From: JAEUMW01 sp963734295
GTDB taxonomy: Bacteria > Pseudomonadota > Gammaproteobacteria > Burkholderiales > JAEUMW01
DNA length: 64,000 nucleotides
Direction of reading: 5' to 3'
NCBI GenBank assembly: GCA_963734295.1
Contig: CAVTGS010000012.1
Span: forward strand, 868,001 to 932,000
The notes below the pieces were generated by a model. It saw only the letters and a list, made by a program, of their open reading frames with translations. It was not told where the DNA came from and did not search any database. This document shows, piece by piece, positions 37,871 through 46,911 of the stretch. Positions within the stretch are counted from its first letter, which is position 1. Every line of letters begins with the position of its first letter. The position numbers were made by a program, and so were the translations under genes.

Positions 37871-38853
37871 ATGGTCAGAGTTGGGCAGAAGATCATCAAG
37901 ACCGGTTGCGCGGGGCTGTTCCGCACGACGGCGGGGCGATCCTTCGCGTCGCACGAGCGCCCCGTCGGCGACGGCCTCGAGCAAAGCGTCGGGCAACCCT
38001 CGTCCCGCGTGAGGCGCGCGGAGCGTTGGCTGCGTGCAATGGTTCTCGCGGTTGCTGTGAGCTCCATGTCGAGCGCGATCGCACAGCCGACACCCTTGCC
38101 GCCCGATCCACCCGCACCGCCGATCCCGGTGGAGCAGATGCACGCTTTCGGCTACACAAAGGAGTTCGCCAAGCGCTTTGCACTGCCCGAGCCGGAGCCT
38201 GGCTGGGAGCCGGCGACGGTCTACTTGCGGTGGAGTTCAGAGTACAGCCGATTCCCGGGGGAAGGGGGCTCTACGCGTGCGACTTCAAGCTGTACATCGA
38301 CAGCAGCCTGGACATTGCTTTCCCCGAGCCGGGCATGTCGGGTTCTAGCGAGCTGTACACCCACCGGACGCACTCATTTATCAGGCGCGGCAAGAATGAA
38401 CCAGACATCCAGGATGCAGACCGTCGAGCGCACGGGGAGCGCCAGAGAGCTTTTGGTCAGCTCGCTGCCGTTGCCACAAGTGACTATGTCATCGGCAAAA
38501 TCGGCGCGCTGACATCGAGTCCGATACTCGAGTTCGTGCGCGACCTTTTCCCTGGATTGAACTACGTGCAAGCGTCTGATTGCATGTTCGCATTCTGGCT
38601 CTCCCGTCGTGAATCGGATCTCAAGGTGTGGGTGAAAAAGTCGACCGGCAAGGATTACACCCGCACCACCGCGCGTGACCCGAACGACTTCTACCAATTC
38701 CCGCTGCCGCCGGCCCTAATCGCCAAGGCTCGGCGTTGGGCGGATTGGGTGGCTGCTAACAGCAGCTGGGTACACGCTCAAGAGGCGAAGGAACAGCGGG
38801 AGCGCCACTACGGAACACACAGACAAGAACCTGCGAATAGCGGCACAAAGTAG
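37871..38853 (+). pseudogene. Predicted periplasmic partner (immunity-like) protein, copy A, one frameshift
   Basis: Family not recognised. From the ATG at 37871 (GAGGAG upstream) about 50 residues precede a hydrophobic segment WLRAMVLAVAVSSMSSAIAQ, then the conserved PAPPIPVEQMHAFGYTKEF and FALPEPEPGWEP. One missing G near 38212 shifts the frame; the rest (GDGLLAVEFRVQPI, LYIDSSLDIAFPEPG, KVWVKKSTGKDYT, DPNDFYQFPLPPALIAKARR) runs to the stop at 38853. Two further copies lie at 45001 and 46013. It ends 23 bases before the RTX lipase start. Sec export and strict pairing with a toxin-like gene suggest an immunity protein; a dedicated chaperone is the alternative. Confidence 0.65.
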
Positions 38854-38876
38854 AAGGGCGACAGAGGATAGAAGCG

Positions 38877-40901
38877 ATGAACGCGACGGATATCCAGCTG
38901 GCCCTTATTAGCGAGCGCGTGTATGAGGCGGGAGGTGGTCCGCGCGTATCGGACGACTGGGAACTCGTACTTGATGCGAACAGGGCGAACCTCGGCGACC
39001 TCAAGGGCTACTTCAGCGCGGCCTGGTACAGCGGGGATACCAAGGAGCTGGTCTTCGCCCACCGTGGCACCGAGGCCGACTGCTGGCAGGACTGGATGAC
39101 GGACGCGCAGACGATCTTCGGGGTCGGAAACCCGCAGATCCCGGTAGCGCAACGGTTCTATGATGCCGCAATCGATGTAGCCCGCGCCAACAACTATCAG
39201 CTGGTGCAAATCACCCACACCGGCCACTCCCTGGGCGGCAACACCTCCCAGATCCTCGCGGCGTTGCGCACAACCGAGCGCGCCGTGACATTCAATCCGC
39301 TCGCTTGCGCGCCACTGCTCCAGGTGTACCAGCTCGACCCGAACGGCACCTACGCCAACATCCGCAGCGTCAGCTCCTGGTTCGACCCGGCTGCGGCCGC
39401 GTCGGGTTCGATCGGCCAGATGTTTCACATGCCGGTCTCCACGTACCCGATCATCCCCGACGTGGTGGAGTCCGTGGCAAGCGTCCTGTTCGGGGCGATT
39501 GCGTTCAAGTTCGTCGGACCCGCCGGGCTGGTCGCGCTCCAGCTTCACTTCCGGACGAGCCAGCACAGCATCGTGAACCTCAGAGAGGTGATCGAGGCCG
39601 CGGGCAGGATCGTGGACACGCCACTCCCCGCTCCGCAGAACCAGTGGCAGGACTTGCAGGGCGCACTCGAATCGAACCCCGCTTTGCAGCTCGCCGCGAC
39701 CGCGCCCGAATACGTTTTGCAGCCGCACCTTACGCGCGACGAGATCCGCTTCGAGCTCGGCGCCGAGAGCGAGACGGCCCGCGTCGATGCGGGCACCGAT
39801 GCAGCCGATTTCATGGCGGGTGCGGACGGCGCGGACGCGCTCGCGGGCGCGGAGGGAGCAGACCTCCTCTACGGCGGGCTCGGTCAGGATGCGCTGGACG
39901 GCGGCGCGAGCGACGACGTGCTCGTGGGCGGAGCCGGCAGCGACATCCTGCGTGGTGGAACGGGAACCGACTGGCTGGTTGGCGGGATCGGGCTCGACAC
40001 CTATGTCTATCGCATGGGTGACGGGCGCGACTCGATCGTCGACGAGGACAAGCGCGGGCGCATCGTCATCGAAACGGAGGCCGGGACGGGCGACGTGGAG
40101 CGGCGTGTCGCGGGCACGCTGATCAAGGCGAGCTCCGGTAACACCTGGACCAGCCCCGACGGGACGCTTACCCTCACCCACGACTCCTCCTGGAAGATCG
40201 TCCTGCCGGACGGCGGCGAGATCGATCTGGGCGACACGCTGAATGCGGGCGACTTCGGCCTACAAGTGAAGGACTTTGTTCTTGCCAACCCAACGACGCC
40301 GCCCATCGCCGGCGATCTGACCCCCGTCGACGGGGACCCTGGCACGCCGGGCGTGCAGTACTCGTTCGATTCCCTCGGCAACGTCATCGTCGACCCGGGA
40401 GAGGCCACCCCGGATCGTGCGGACGTGCTGTACAACTCAGGAGTCGGTGACGTCATCGAGGCTAAAGGCGGTAACGACTGGATCGAGGCCTGGCGCGGCG
40501 GCGACGACCGGCTCGACGCCGGGGCGGGCCGCGACATGGTGCTCGCCGGCTCTGGGCACGACCTCGTGATCGGCGGTGCGGACAAGGATCGACTGGTGGG
40601 CGAGGCCGGGGACGACGTCCTCTACGGTGGCGAAGAGATCGCCGTCACCGCCGCCTACGGCATCGGCGCGGTGCAAGCCGGAACCGGTGAGCGAGGCGAC
40701 TGGATCGACGGGCGCAGCGGCGAGGACATCGCGATCGGCGACGCAGGCGAAGATGCCCTGTTCGGCGGCGACGCGGGCGACGTGCTGTTCGGTGGTGGCG
40801 GTGCGGATAACCTGTTCGGCGACCGCGAGTCGCTGGCGATCCCGTTCATACCCCACGTTGAGCGCAGTCGGGCACAGCCCGCGTGTACGGGCTTTTCGTG
40901 A
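38877..40901 (+). CDS. RTX class 3 lipase, C-terminally truncated
   Basis: A 674-residue protein with no signal peptide. Residues 1-300 are a lipase class 3 (Mbeg-like) alpha/beta hydrolase: VFAHRGTEADCWQDWMTDAQ is the oxyanion region and HTGHSLGGNTSQILAAL holds the nucleophile Ser118. From about residue 305 come RTX calcium-binding nonapeptides (GADGADALAG, YGGLGQDALDGG, GGAGSDILRGG), a beta domain (SPDGTLTLTHDSSWKIVLPD), and a second RTX block. The match to the sister protein ends at SLAIPF; the last 17 or so residues are unrelated, so the C-terminal export signal is probably lost. It follows copy A by 23 bases. Expected role: type I secreted phospholipase or lipase acting on target cell membranes. 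Confidence 0.8.
   Translation: MNATDIQLALISERVYEAGGGPRVSDDWELVLDANRANLGDLKGYFSAAWYSGDTKELVFAHRGTEADCWQDWMTDAQTIFGVGNPQIPVAQRFYDAAIDVARANNYQLVQITHTGHSLGGNTSQILAALRTTERAVTFNPLACAPLLQVYQLDPNGTYANIRSVSSWFDPAAAASGSIGQMFHMPVSTYPIIPDVVESVASVLFGAIAFKFVGPAGLVALQLHFRTSQHSIVNLREVIEAAGRIVDTPLPAPQNQWQDLQGALESNPALQLAATAPEYVLQPHLTRDEIRFELGAESETARVDAGTDAADFMAGADGADALAGAEGADLLYGGLGQDALDGGASDDVLVGGAGSDILRGGTGTDWLVGGIGLDTYVYRMGDGRDSIVDEDKRGRIVIETEAGTGDVERRVAGTLIKASSGNTWTSPDGTLTLTHDSSWKIVLPDGGEIDLGDTLNAGDFGLQVKDFVLANPTTPPIAGDLTPVDGDPGTPGVQYSFDSLGNVIVDPGEATPDRADVLYNSGVGDVIEAKGGNDWIEAWRGGDDRLDAGAGRDMVLAGSGHDLVIGGADKDRLVGEAGDDVLYGGEEIAVTAAYGIGAVQAGTGERGDWIDGRSGEDIAIGDAGEDALFGGDAGDVLFGGGGADNLFGDRESLAIPFIPHVERSRAQPACTGFS
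39790..40850 (+). repeat. RTX module of the lipase
   Basis: Two blocks of GGxGxDxxx nonapeptides flank a non-repeat beta domain. From about 40156 to 40845 the DNA matches 43780-44470 of the lysozyme-like gene with very few differences, including at synonymous sites, apart from a divergent linker near 40290-40450. Confidence 0.8.
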
Positions 40902-41314
40902 CCCGCTCGAGGGCGATTGCGCAGCGATCTATACGGGAACACTCGTAAAAGAAACGAGCGGTTCAAGGACGCGGTATGCGCCGCGAGCGGTGTCAGGCAC
41001 GCGAGCGCGAGACGGAGGTCGGCCGGCCAAACAAACCGATCGCGCGGGCGGAAGAGAAGAGCAGGCGGACTTCGGGTCTTGATCGGGAGAACGATGGAGA
41101 GCGGTTCGAAGCTGATCCCTTTGGCTACCATTTACGGACCATTTACGGCAGACCGAGCTCGATGATGGAGAGGGAAGACTGCGGGCTTTCGTGCTGGCAG
41201 GGGCGGGCAAGTGGCACGAGGACCGGTAAAAGGATGTGTTGATGCAAGGCCTGATCCCATGCCTCGTGCATTCCTTTTGCATGCCTTTTTGGAAACCAGG
41301 GAAAGGGAGACCGA
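40902..41314 (+). other. Junction region after the truncated lipase
   Basis: About 410 bases with no convincing gene. An 11-base tandem repeat ACCATTTACGG lies at 41127-41148. The 3' part of the expected RTX module is missing here. The region separates the lipase cassette from the LprI/lysozyme cassette and probably contains the promoter of the latter; AGGGAGA lies ahead of the ATG at 41315. Confidence 0.5.
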
Positions 41315-42379
41315 ATGAATAAGCGATGGGTGGGTCTGATCGCCTGCTTGGTGCTGGGTCATGCGCAGGCGGCGAGTGACGATTGCGGGAAGGCGAAGAC
41401 ACAGGCCGAAAAGGTCGTGTGCGAGGGACACGAACTTTCGGAGCAGGATCGCCATGAAATCTTCGCTCTGGATTCCGAACTCGCGGAGATTTACGGTGAG
41501 GCGCTGAGGAAGGTCCCGGATCCCGTCCTGCTCAAACACGAGCAGGAGGCTTGGCTCAAGGCGCGGGAACAATATTTCTGCGAGCAGAAGTACAGCGGAA
41601 TCATGCCTGGCTGGATCACTGACTTGTACCGCGACCGCATCGCCAACCTGCGCTACGACTTGGCTCACCCGCCGGCGACCGAAGCGGCGCGTAAGTCGGC
41701 GGCCCTGTTGTCCATGGCCTCGTCACCAGGCGGCAACTTCGCCATCCAGCCGAGCGAGTTCTACCTTGGTCCCGGCCACGGCCTCTGCGAGGCCTTGGTG
41801 CGCTGGTTTAACCACACCACTCCGAAAGGCAAGATGAAATGCCCGGCGCGCATCGTGCGAAGCACGCCGGGTATTAGCGAGCCGGATTGGGTGGAATTGG
41901 ATATCCGGCAGCACGAAGCGTTATTCGTGAAGCTGATGCAAGCCTGGTCCGTCGGAGGGGCGGAATACTTCTTCAAGCTGCGACCCACGACATGGCCAAC
42001 ACCCGAGGACATCCACGCGCGACTGGAAGAAGCGCGGGCTGGCAAATACCGGATGTGGATGGTCAAACAGGATGTCGATGGCGTGGGTCGGGATGGAAAG
42101 CTGGAGACCATCGTAATGATTCAGCGTGCTCTCTCCGACGAGTCCTGCTCGGAAGACGGCACTTGGTATGTCAAGGAGGACTTGAGCGAACTCGACGAAG
42201 GGAAAACCAGGAACTCTGTGGGTGGCGCCAAGCCGGGCGCTGTGTTAGTCCACTACAAGGGACGAGCGTACTTTTCGGCGATGACATCGACCGGCGGTCT
42301 CGTGTCAGGCGATCTCGGACGGCATATGACGTACCTGTGCCAGATTGACAACTATTCGCAAGAAGGGGAGAAGAAATGA
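41315..42379 (+). CDS. Exported protein with N-terminal LprI-like (DUF1311) domain, predicted lysozyme-inhibitor immunity protein
   Basis: A 354-residue protein with a Sec signal (RWVGLIACLVLGHAQA, cleavage about residue 19). The next 85 residues match the LprI/DUF1311 pattern: Cys24 and Cys36 in DDCGKAKTQAEKVVCEGHEL, the LDSELAEIYGEAL helix and HEQEAWLKAREQYFCEQ. LprI of M. tuberculosis inhibits lysozyme. The C-terminal 240 residues are unrecognised, with several cysteines (GLCEALV, DESCSEDG, YLCQID). Its stop overlaps the start of the RTX lysozyme-like gene (ATGA at 42376), so the two are translationally coupled. I infer a periplasmic immunity protein for that enzyme. Confidence 0.72.
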   Translation: MNKRWVGLIACLVLGHAQAASDDCGKAKTQAEKVVCEGHELSEQDRHEIFALDSELAEIYGEALRKVPDPVLLKHEQEAWLKAREQYFCEQKYSGIMPGWITDLYRDRIANLRYDLAHPPATEAARKSAALLSMASSPGGNFAIQPSEFYLGPGHGLCEALVRWFNHTTPKGKMKCPARIVRSTPGISEPDWVELDIRQHEALFVKLMQAWSVGGAEYFFKLRPTTWPTPEDIHARLEEARAGKYRMWMVKQDVDGVGRDGKLETIVMIQRALSDESCSEDGTWYVKEDLSELDEGKTRNSVGGAKPGAVLVHYKGRAYFSAMTSTGGLVSGDLGRHMTYLCQIDNYSQEGEKK

Positions 42380-44715
42380 GCTACGTCAGATTTCGTACTC
42401 AGTCCGCCTTCGAGGATAGCCTGTATACGGTACTCAAGAAGCTTGAGGCGCCGCACAACGACCCGAAGAATGTTGGGGACGGTGACATCACAATTGGTTT
42501 GGGTTTCAACCTGAACGGTGGTGGGCGCGTGGTCCAAGATGCCGTGTTTGGAGCACAGGGGCTGATACTGGAGACAGACCCACTCTTTGCACTGGGAACC
42601 GCTGCCCAGCGTGCTCGGGAACAGAGCTGTGTCGACCGCCTTCGCAGCGCCATCTCCGCCCGCAATACAAGCGAGCTCCACAGCATCATGGGGGAGCGAG
42701 CCGGTGATACCCTGCTCGAAGGCTGGACGACCAACCGCCACGCCAGTTTCAAATTCCACGACCGCAACGGCAACGGCAGCACGGACGATGAAATCCGTGG
42801 GGCGTTCAATGAACTGCTGCTGGTTTATCGGGAAAAGGTCACCACCCAATACGGTGCCCTCGTTGGCGCCGTTGACGCCCAAGGCACGCCTTACGCCGGC
42901 TCACGCGAAGAGATGGTGCTTGTCAGCTTGGCTTGGAACAGTCCGAAGTTGCTGGGAGACGGACTTGGACGTGCGCTCACGGTGAATGGAGACCGCGCCG
43001 AAGCCTGGTACGAGATCCGATACAACTCGAACGGGGGTCGCACTGACAACGTCAAGGCCGGGCTCGCCAAACGGCATTATTACGAATCCGAAATTTTCGG
43101 CCTCTACGACAGCCCCTCTTCAGTCACGCTTGGCGAAGCGACGCAGGTCTACCGCACATTTACCCTGCACCGCAATGACATCGCCGCCTACGAGAAGACC
43201 TACGGTATCGCCTTCGACGGTACGCTGGGCAGCCGGGGCAACCAGATCGCGGCGGCCAACAATGACTACCACCTGAGTGGATCGGACACCGTCGATTACA
43301 TCCACGACGCCCTGGCCCCGGCCCGGACGGCTCTGTTTACCGATCTGATGGCGCTATACCCGACCGGTATGGCCGGCCTAAACGCCACCGACTTTAACCC
43401 CGTCAACATCCTGCTCGACCCCGGGCGGGACAACGTCAAAGACCCGCCCAGAGCGAATACACACATCGCCTTCTTGAACAGCGCGCTCGACCCGGTCACC
43501 GACGCCGAGAAGAATACTAAAGACATCCTCATCGGCGAAGGCGGCGACGACTACCTATTGGGCGGCAAGGGCGACGACATCTTGATCGGTGGGTTGGGTA
43601 ATGACGTCTACTACTACCGTGAGGGCGACGGCAACGATCGCATCGTCGAGGAGCGCGAGGCGGACGGCTCCATCGGCGCACGCATCTACGTCATCAAAGG
43701 CCAAAGCGGCTCGTCCGATGCGCAGCTCGTGGCTGGCGTGTTCCAGAAGGATCCCAATCAACAGAATGTTTGGAAGTCGCCTGACGGGACGCTTACCCTC
43801 ACCCACGACTCGCCCTGGAGGATCGTCCTGCCCGATGGCGGCGAGATCGATCTGGGCGACACGCTGAGCTCGGGCGACTTCGGCATCCAACTGAAAGATG
43901 CTCCCGTCGCGCCGACGACGACCTTCACGTTGACCGGTGACCTCGAGCCGCTCGACGGCGATCCGATCACGGCGGACGTTCAGCCGGTCTCGGATGGCTT
44001 CGGCAATTACGTGCGCGATCCGAACCTGCCTGCCCCCGACCGCGCCGATGTCTTCTACGACAGCCCCGACAACGACCAGGTGCGAAGCAAAGGTGGAGAC
44101 GACTGGATCGAGGCGTGGCGCGGGGGTGATGACCGGCTCGACGGCGGGGCGGGCCGAGACATGGTGCTCGCCGGCGCTGGCCGGGATCTCGTGATCGGCG
44201 GTGCGGACGCGGATCGACTGGTGGGTGAAGGCGGGGACGACGTGCTCCACGGTGGCGAGGAGATCGCCATCACCGCCGCCTACGGCATCGGCGCGGTGCA
44301 GGCCGGAAGCGGTGAGCGAGGCGACTGGCTCGACGGGCGAAGCGGCGACGATATCGCAATCGGCGACGTGGGCGACGATTCGCTGTTCGGTGGTGCCGGA
44401 GGCGACGTGCTGTTCGGTGGCGGCGGCGCGGACAATCTGTTCGGCGATCGCGAATCGATTGCGATCCCGTTCGATTGGACGATCACGCGCACAATCGACG
44501 AGCAACCCGGGATCACCTACTACGATCTGGCGTATTCCTCGGGAATATCGATCGTCGAAAGCGCGGTAGGCGGCGCAGACTCGCTCTACGGCGGTGCGGG
44601 CGAGGACTGGATCTTCGCCGGTAACGGCGATGACTACGTCGATGGCGGTGCGGAGGCCTATTTGGCTTTTGGCGAGGCTGACGACTGTGAGCTGGGCGGT
44701 GATGTCTCGGCCTGA
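42376..44715 (+). CDS. RTX protein with N-terminal lysozyme-like domain
   Basis: A 779-residue protein without signal peptide. Residues 1-230 resemble lysozyme-like muramidases of the T4/pesticin type: Glu13 in SAFEDSLYTVL is a candidate catalytic acid, GDGDITIGLGFNLNG (residues 34-48) aligns with the T4 segment around Asp20-Thr26, and VSLAWNSPKLLG and AEAWYEIRYNSN are the later conserved helices. RTX nonapeptides start near residue 378 (GEGGDDYLLGGKGDDILIGG), followed by the beta domain and a second RTX block. It extends about 80 residues further than the lipase but ends abruptly at GEADDCELGGDVSA, which looks like an early stop inside another repeat. Predicted type I secreted peptidoglycan hydrolase. 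Enzyme class is inference. Confidence 0.75.
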   Translation: MSYVRFRTQSAFEDSLYTVLKKLEAPHNDPKNVGDGDITIGLGFNLNGGGRVVQDAVFGAQGLILETDPLFALGTAAQRAREQSCVDRLRSAISARNTSELHSIMGERAGDTLLEGWTTNRHASFKFHDRNGNGSTDDEIRGAFNELLLVYREKVTTQYGALVGAVDAQGTPYAGSREEMVLVSLAWNSPKLLGDGLGRALTVNGDRAEAWYEIRYNSNGGRTDNVKAGLAKRHYYESEIFGLYDSPSSVTLGEATQVYRTFTLHRNDIAAYEKTYGIAFDGTLGSRGNQIAAANNDYHLSGSDTVDYIHDALAPARTALFTDLMALYPTGMAGLNATDFNPVNILLDPGRDNVKDPPRANTHIAFLNSALDPVTDAEKNTKDILIGEGGDDYLLGGKGDDILIGGLGNDVYYYREGDGNDRIVEEREADGSIGARIYVIKGQSGSSDAQLVAGVFQKDPNQQNVWKSPDGTLTLTHDSPWRIVLPDGGEIDLGDTLSSGDFGIQLKDAPVAPTTTFTLTGDLEPLDGDPITADVQPVSDGFGNYVRDPNLPAPDRADVFYDSPDNDQVRSKGGDDWIEAWRGGDDRLDGGAGRDMVLAGAGRDLVIGGADADRLVGEGGDDVLHGGEEIAITAAYGIGAVQAGSGERGDWLDGRSGDDIAIGDVGDDSLFGGAGGDVLFGGGGADNLFGDRESIAIPFDWTITRTIDEQPGITYYDLAYSSGISIVESAVGGADSLYGGAGEDWIFAGNGDDYVDGGAEAYLAFGEADDCELGGDVSA
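43510..44700 (+). repeat. RTX module of the lysozyme-like protein
   Basis: GGxGxD repeats near 43530-43660 and 44090-44460, a beta domain between them, and a further short repeat group near 44575-44660 (GADSLYGGAGEDWIFAGNGD). Shared with the lipase from about 43780 to 44470 at near-identity. Confidence 0.8.
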
Positions 44716-45000
44716 TCATCGTGGATCCCGCACCGCACTCAATGTAGATCCGAAATCTGGCCCCCGCGGCGCACCGGCATGAAGGATGCTCTCCAGCGCC
44801 GCTGGCCACCGTAGTTTGATACGAGACTCGGGCACCACGCGATAGATTACTCGCCTCAGTTGCAGCGCAGCGCGAGACCGCACGTCGCGCGAGAGGTAAT
44901 TCCTTGTAAGCCCCTTGAAGACAATCGCACGGCAATCGAGACGGGAACAGCCGCAAATGACACGGTCGCCCGCGCGCCGCGCGGGTGCGAGGAGACGGCG
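44716..45000 (+). other. Leader region before copy B
   Basis: About 285 bases without a convincing gene. Contains a block resembling the leader of copy A (GGATGCTC, CGCCG, GATACGAG near 44783-44825). GAGGAGA lies just ahead of the copy B ATG. Confidence 0.45.
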
Positions 45001-45987
45001 ATGGAAAGAGTCGGGCACAAGGTCATGAAGACCGGTTGCGCGCAGGTCTTCAGCGAGGCGGCGGCGCAGTCCTTCGCGTCCCACGAATGCAATCCCGTCA
45101 TCGGCGGCCTTGAACGAAGCGTTGGGCAGGCTTCCGCGTATGCGAAACGCGCGATGCGTTGGCTGCGTGCAATGGTTCTCGCGGTAGCTGTGAGCTCCAT
45201 GCCGACCGCGATCGCACAGCCCACACCCTTGGCGCCCGAGCCGCCCGCACCGCCGATCCCCGTGGAGCAGATGCGCGCCTTCGGCTACACCAAGGAGTTC
45301 GCCCAGCGCTTCGCGCTGCCCGAGCCTGAGCCGGGATGGGAGCCTGGGGATGGGTTGCTGGCAGTCGAGTTCCGCCTAGAGCCAATTCCCGGGCCGCGCG
45401 GCTTTTACGGATGCAACTTCAAGTTGTACATCGAAGGCAAGCTCGACATCGCGTTTCCCGAGCCGGGGCTGTCGGGATCGAGCGAGCTGTACACCTCGCG
45501 AACCCACTCCTTCATCGCGCGTGACAAGAACCAGCCGGACATTCTGGAAGTAGACCGGCGTGCGCACTTCGCGCGGCAAACCGCATTCCTTCAGCTCTCG
45601 GCCTTCGCAACGGACGACTACGAGCCCGGCAAACGGGGGTCACTGCTTTCGAGTGGACCACGGGAATTCGTCCGCGACCTGTTCCCTGGAGTTCACTACA
45701 TGGACGCCCACAACTGCTCGTTCGCGAGGTGGCTTTCCCATCGCGAGACAACTGTGAAGGTCTGGGTCAAGAAGTCTACCGGCAAGGACTACCGTCGCGA
45801 TCTGGCTCAGGACCCGAACGACTTCTACCAGTTCACGCTTCCGCCCGCTCTGATCGCCAAGGCGCGGCCTTGGGCAGAGTGGGTAAGCCAAAACAATCAC
45901 TTTGTTGACGAGAAGGACGGGCGCGAGCAGCGGGAACGCCACTATGAAACACGCAATCGAGAGCCCGTGAACAGCGGTACGAAATAG
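45001..45987 (+). CDS. Predicted periplasmic partner (immunity-like) protein, copy B
   Basis: The only intact full-length member of the family, 328 residues. It shares with copy A the 50-residue cytoplasmic start (MERVGHKVMKTGCAQVF), the hydrophobic segment WLRAMVLAVAVSSMPTAIAQ and the whole mature domain: PAPPIPVEQMRAFGYTKEF, PEPEPGWEPGDGLLAVEFR, KLDIAFPEPGLSGSSELYT, KVWVKKSTGKDYRR, DPNDFYQFTLPPALIAKAR. No database family was recognised. An internal ATG at 45154 would give a conventional signal peptide, but only 45001 has a ribosome-binding site. It ends 25 bases before the next start, the same spacing as copy A to the lipase. The expected lipase is missing and copy C follows instead, so it is an orphan partner. 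Confidence 0.7.
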   Translation: MERVGHKVMKTGCAQVFSEAAAQSFASHECNPVIGGLERSVGQASAYAKRAMRWLRAMVLAVAVSSMPTAIAQPTPLAPEPPAPPIPVEQMRAFGYTKEFAQRFALPEPEPGWEPGDGLLAVEFRLEPIPGPRGFYGCNFKLYIEGKLDIAFPEPGLSGSSELYTSRTHSFIARDKNQPDILEVDRRAHFARQTAFLQLSAFATDDYEPGKRGSLLSSGPREFVRDLFPGVHYMDAHNCSFARWLSHRETTVKVWVKKSTGKDYRRDLAQDPNDFYQFTLPPALIAKARPWAEWVSQNNHFVDEKDGREQRERHYETRNREPVNSGTK

Positions 45988-46012
45988 TCGAACCAGTACC
46001 GAAGATTGAGCG

Positions 46013-46876
46013 ATGAGCGCCACTGATGTTGAACTCGCAAAGATGAGCGACGAGGTCTACGACGCCGCCGGGGGCGCAGCGCGTTGGCTCCGTGCGATGG
46101 TCCTTACGCTGGCGTTGGGATGCATCTCGAGTGCGATTGCACAGACTGCCGCGTCGCTGTCCGGCCCGCCCGCGCCGCCGATCCCGGTGGAGCAGATGCA
46201 CACTTTCGGCTACACAAAGGAGTTCGCCAAGCGCTTCGCATTGCCCGAGCCGGAGCCCGGTTGGGAGCCTGGGGATGGGTTGCTGGCAGTCGAGTTCCGC
46301 GTAGAGCCAATTGCCGGGCCGAGGGGCCTCTACAACTGCGCGTTCAACCTTTATGTGGAGACCAAGCTAGATCTCGCGTTCCCTGAGGCCGGACCTTCGG
46401 GCTCCGATGAGCTGTATACGTCCCGATTGCATCCATTCCTGGAGGTACCCAAGGGATCGCCCGGCCTCCGGGAGAGCGATCGACGCGCCTACTGGGAACG
46501 TCGAAGAGGATTCGCGCAACTGGGCGCTTTCGCGACTGCCGATTACGTCCCGGGCAAGCGTGGAGCCTCCACATCGAGCTCCATGCGGTCCTTTGTCCGC
46601 GAGCTTGTGCCGGGTGTGCACTATGTGCGGCTGAGCTCTTGCGAGTATGCGCGGTGGCTGTCGAAAAACGATCCGACTCTGAAAGTCTGGGTGAAGAAAT
46701 CGTCCGGAAAGGACTACACCCGAATCGTTGGAATTGACCCAAGCGACTTTTATCAGTTGGCGCTACCGCAAGCTCTGATCACGAAGACTCTTCCTTGGGC
46801 AGAGTGGGTCATGAAGCACGACAGCGCGGTATTTGACGAAGAGTCCCGTGGAGTCTCTGAATCGTCGAAGCGCTGA
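46013..46876 (+). CDS. Chimeric copy C: lipase start fused to immunity-like protein
   Basis: A 287-residue protein. Its first 20 residues (SATDVELAKMSDEVYDAAGG) match the start of the RTX lipase (NATDIQLALISERVYEAGGG), not of copies A and B. At residue 22 it switches to the family segment RWLRAMVLTLALGCISSAIA and continues with PAPPIPVEQMHTFGYTKEF and the rest of the domain (GWEPGDGLLAVEFRVEPI, KVWVKKSSGKDYTR). The junction is what a deletion from a lipase start into the next partner gene would leave. The mature part is more diverged than A from B, especially in the last 60 residues. The signal segment is kept, so export may still work. Confidence 0.72.
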   Translation: MSATDVELAKMSDEVYDAAGGAARWLRAMVLTLALGCISSAIAQTAASLSGPPAPPIPVEQMHTFGYTKEFAKRFALPEPEPGWEPGDGLLAVEFRVEPIAGPRGLYNCAFNLYVETKLDLAFPEAGPSGSDELYTSRLHPFLEVPKGSPGLRESDRRAYWERRRGFAQLGAFATADYVPGKRGASTSSSMRSFVRELVPGVHYVRLSSCEYARWLSKNDPTLKVWVKKSSGKDYTRIVGIDPSDFYQLALPQALITKTLPWAEWVMKHDSAVFDEESRGVSESSKR

Positions 46877-46911
46877 CAAACGGCCGGCCCACCGAAACGA
46901 GGTCGAAACTT

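Noticed and set aside
40917..41165. Small plus-strand frames between the lipase and LprI genes
   Set aside because: No ribosome-binding site, composition random, no similarity noticed.
43555..44956. Long minus-strand frames in the RTX region, one rich in His/Arg/Pro
   Set aside because: Reverse reading of GGxGxD codons gives such composition; no start signals or domain.
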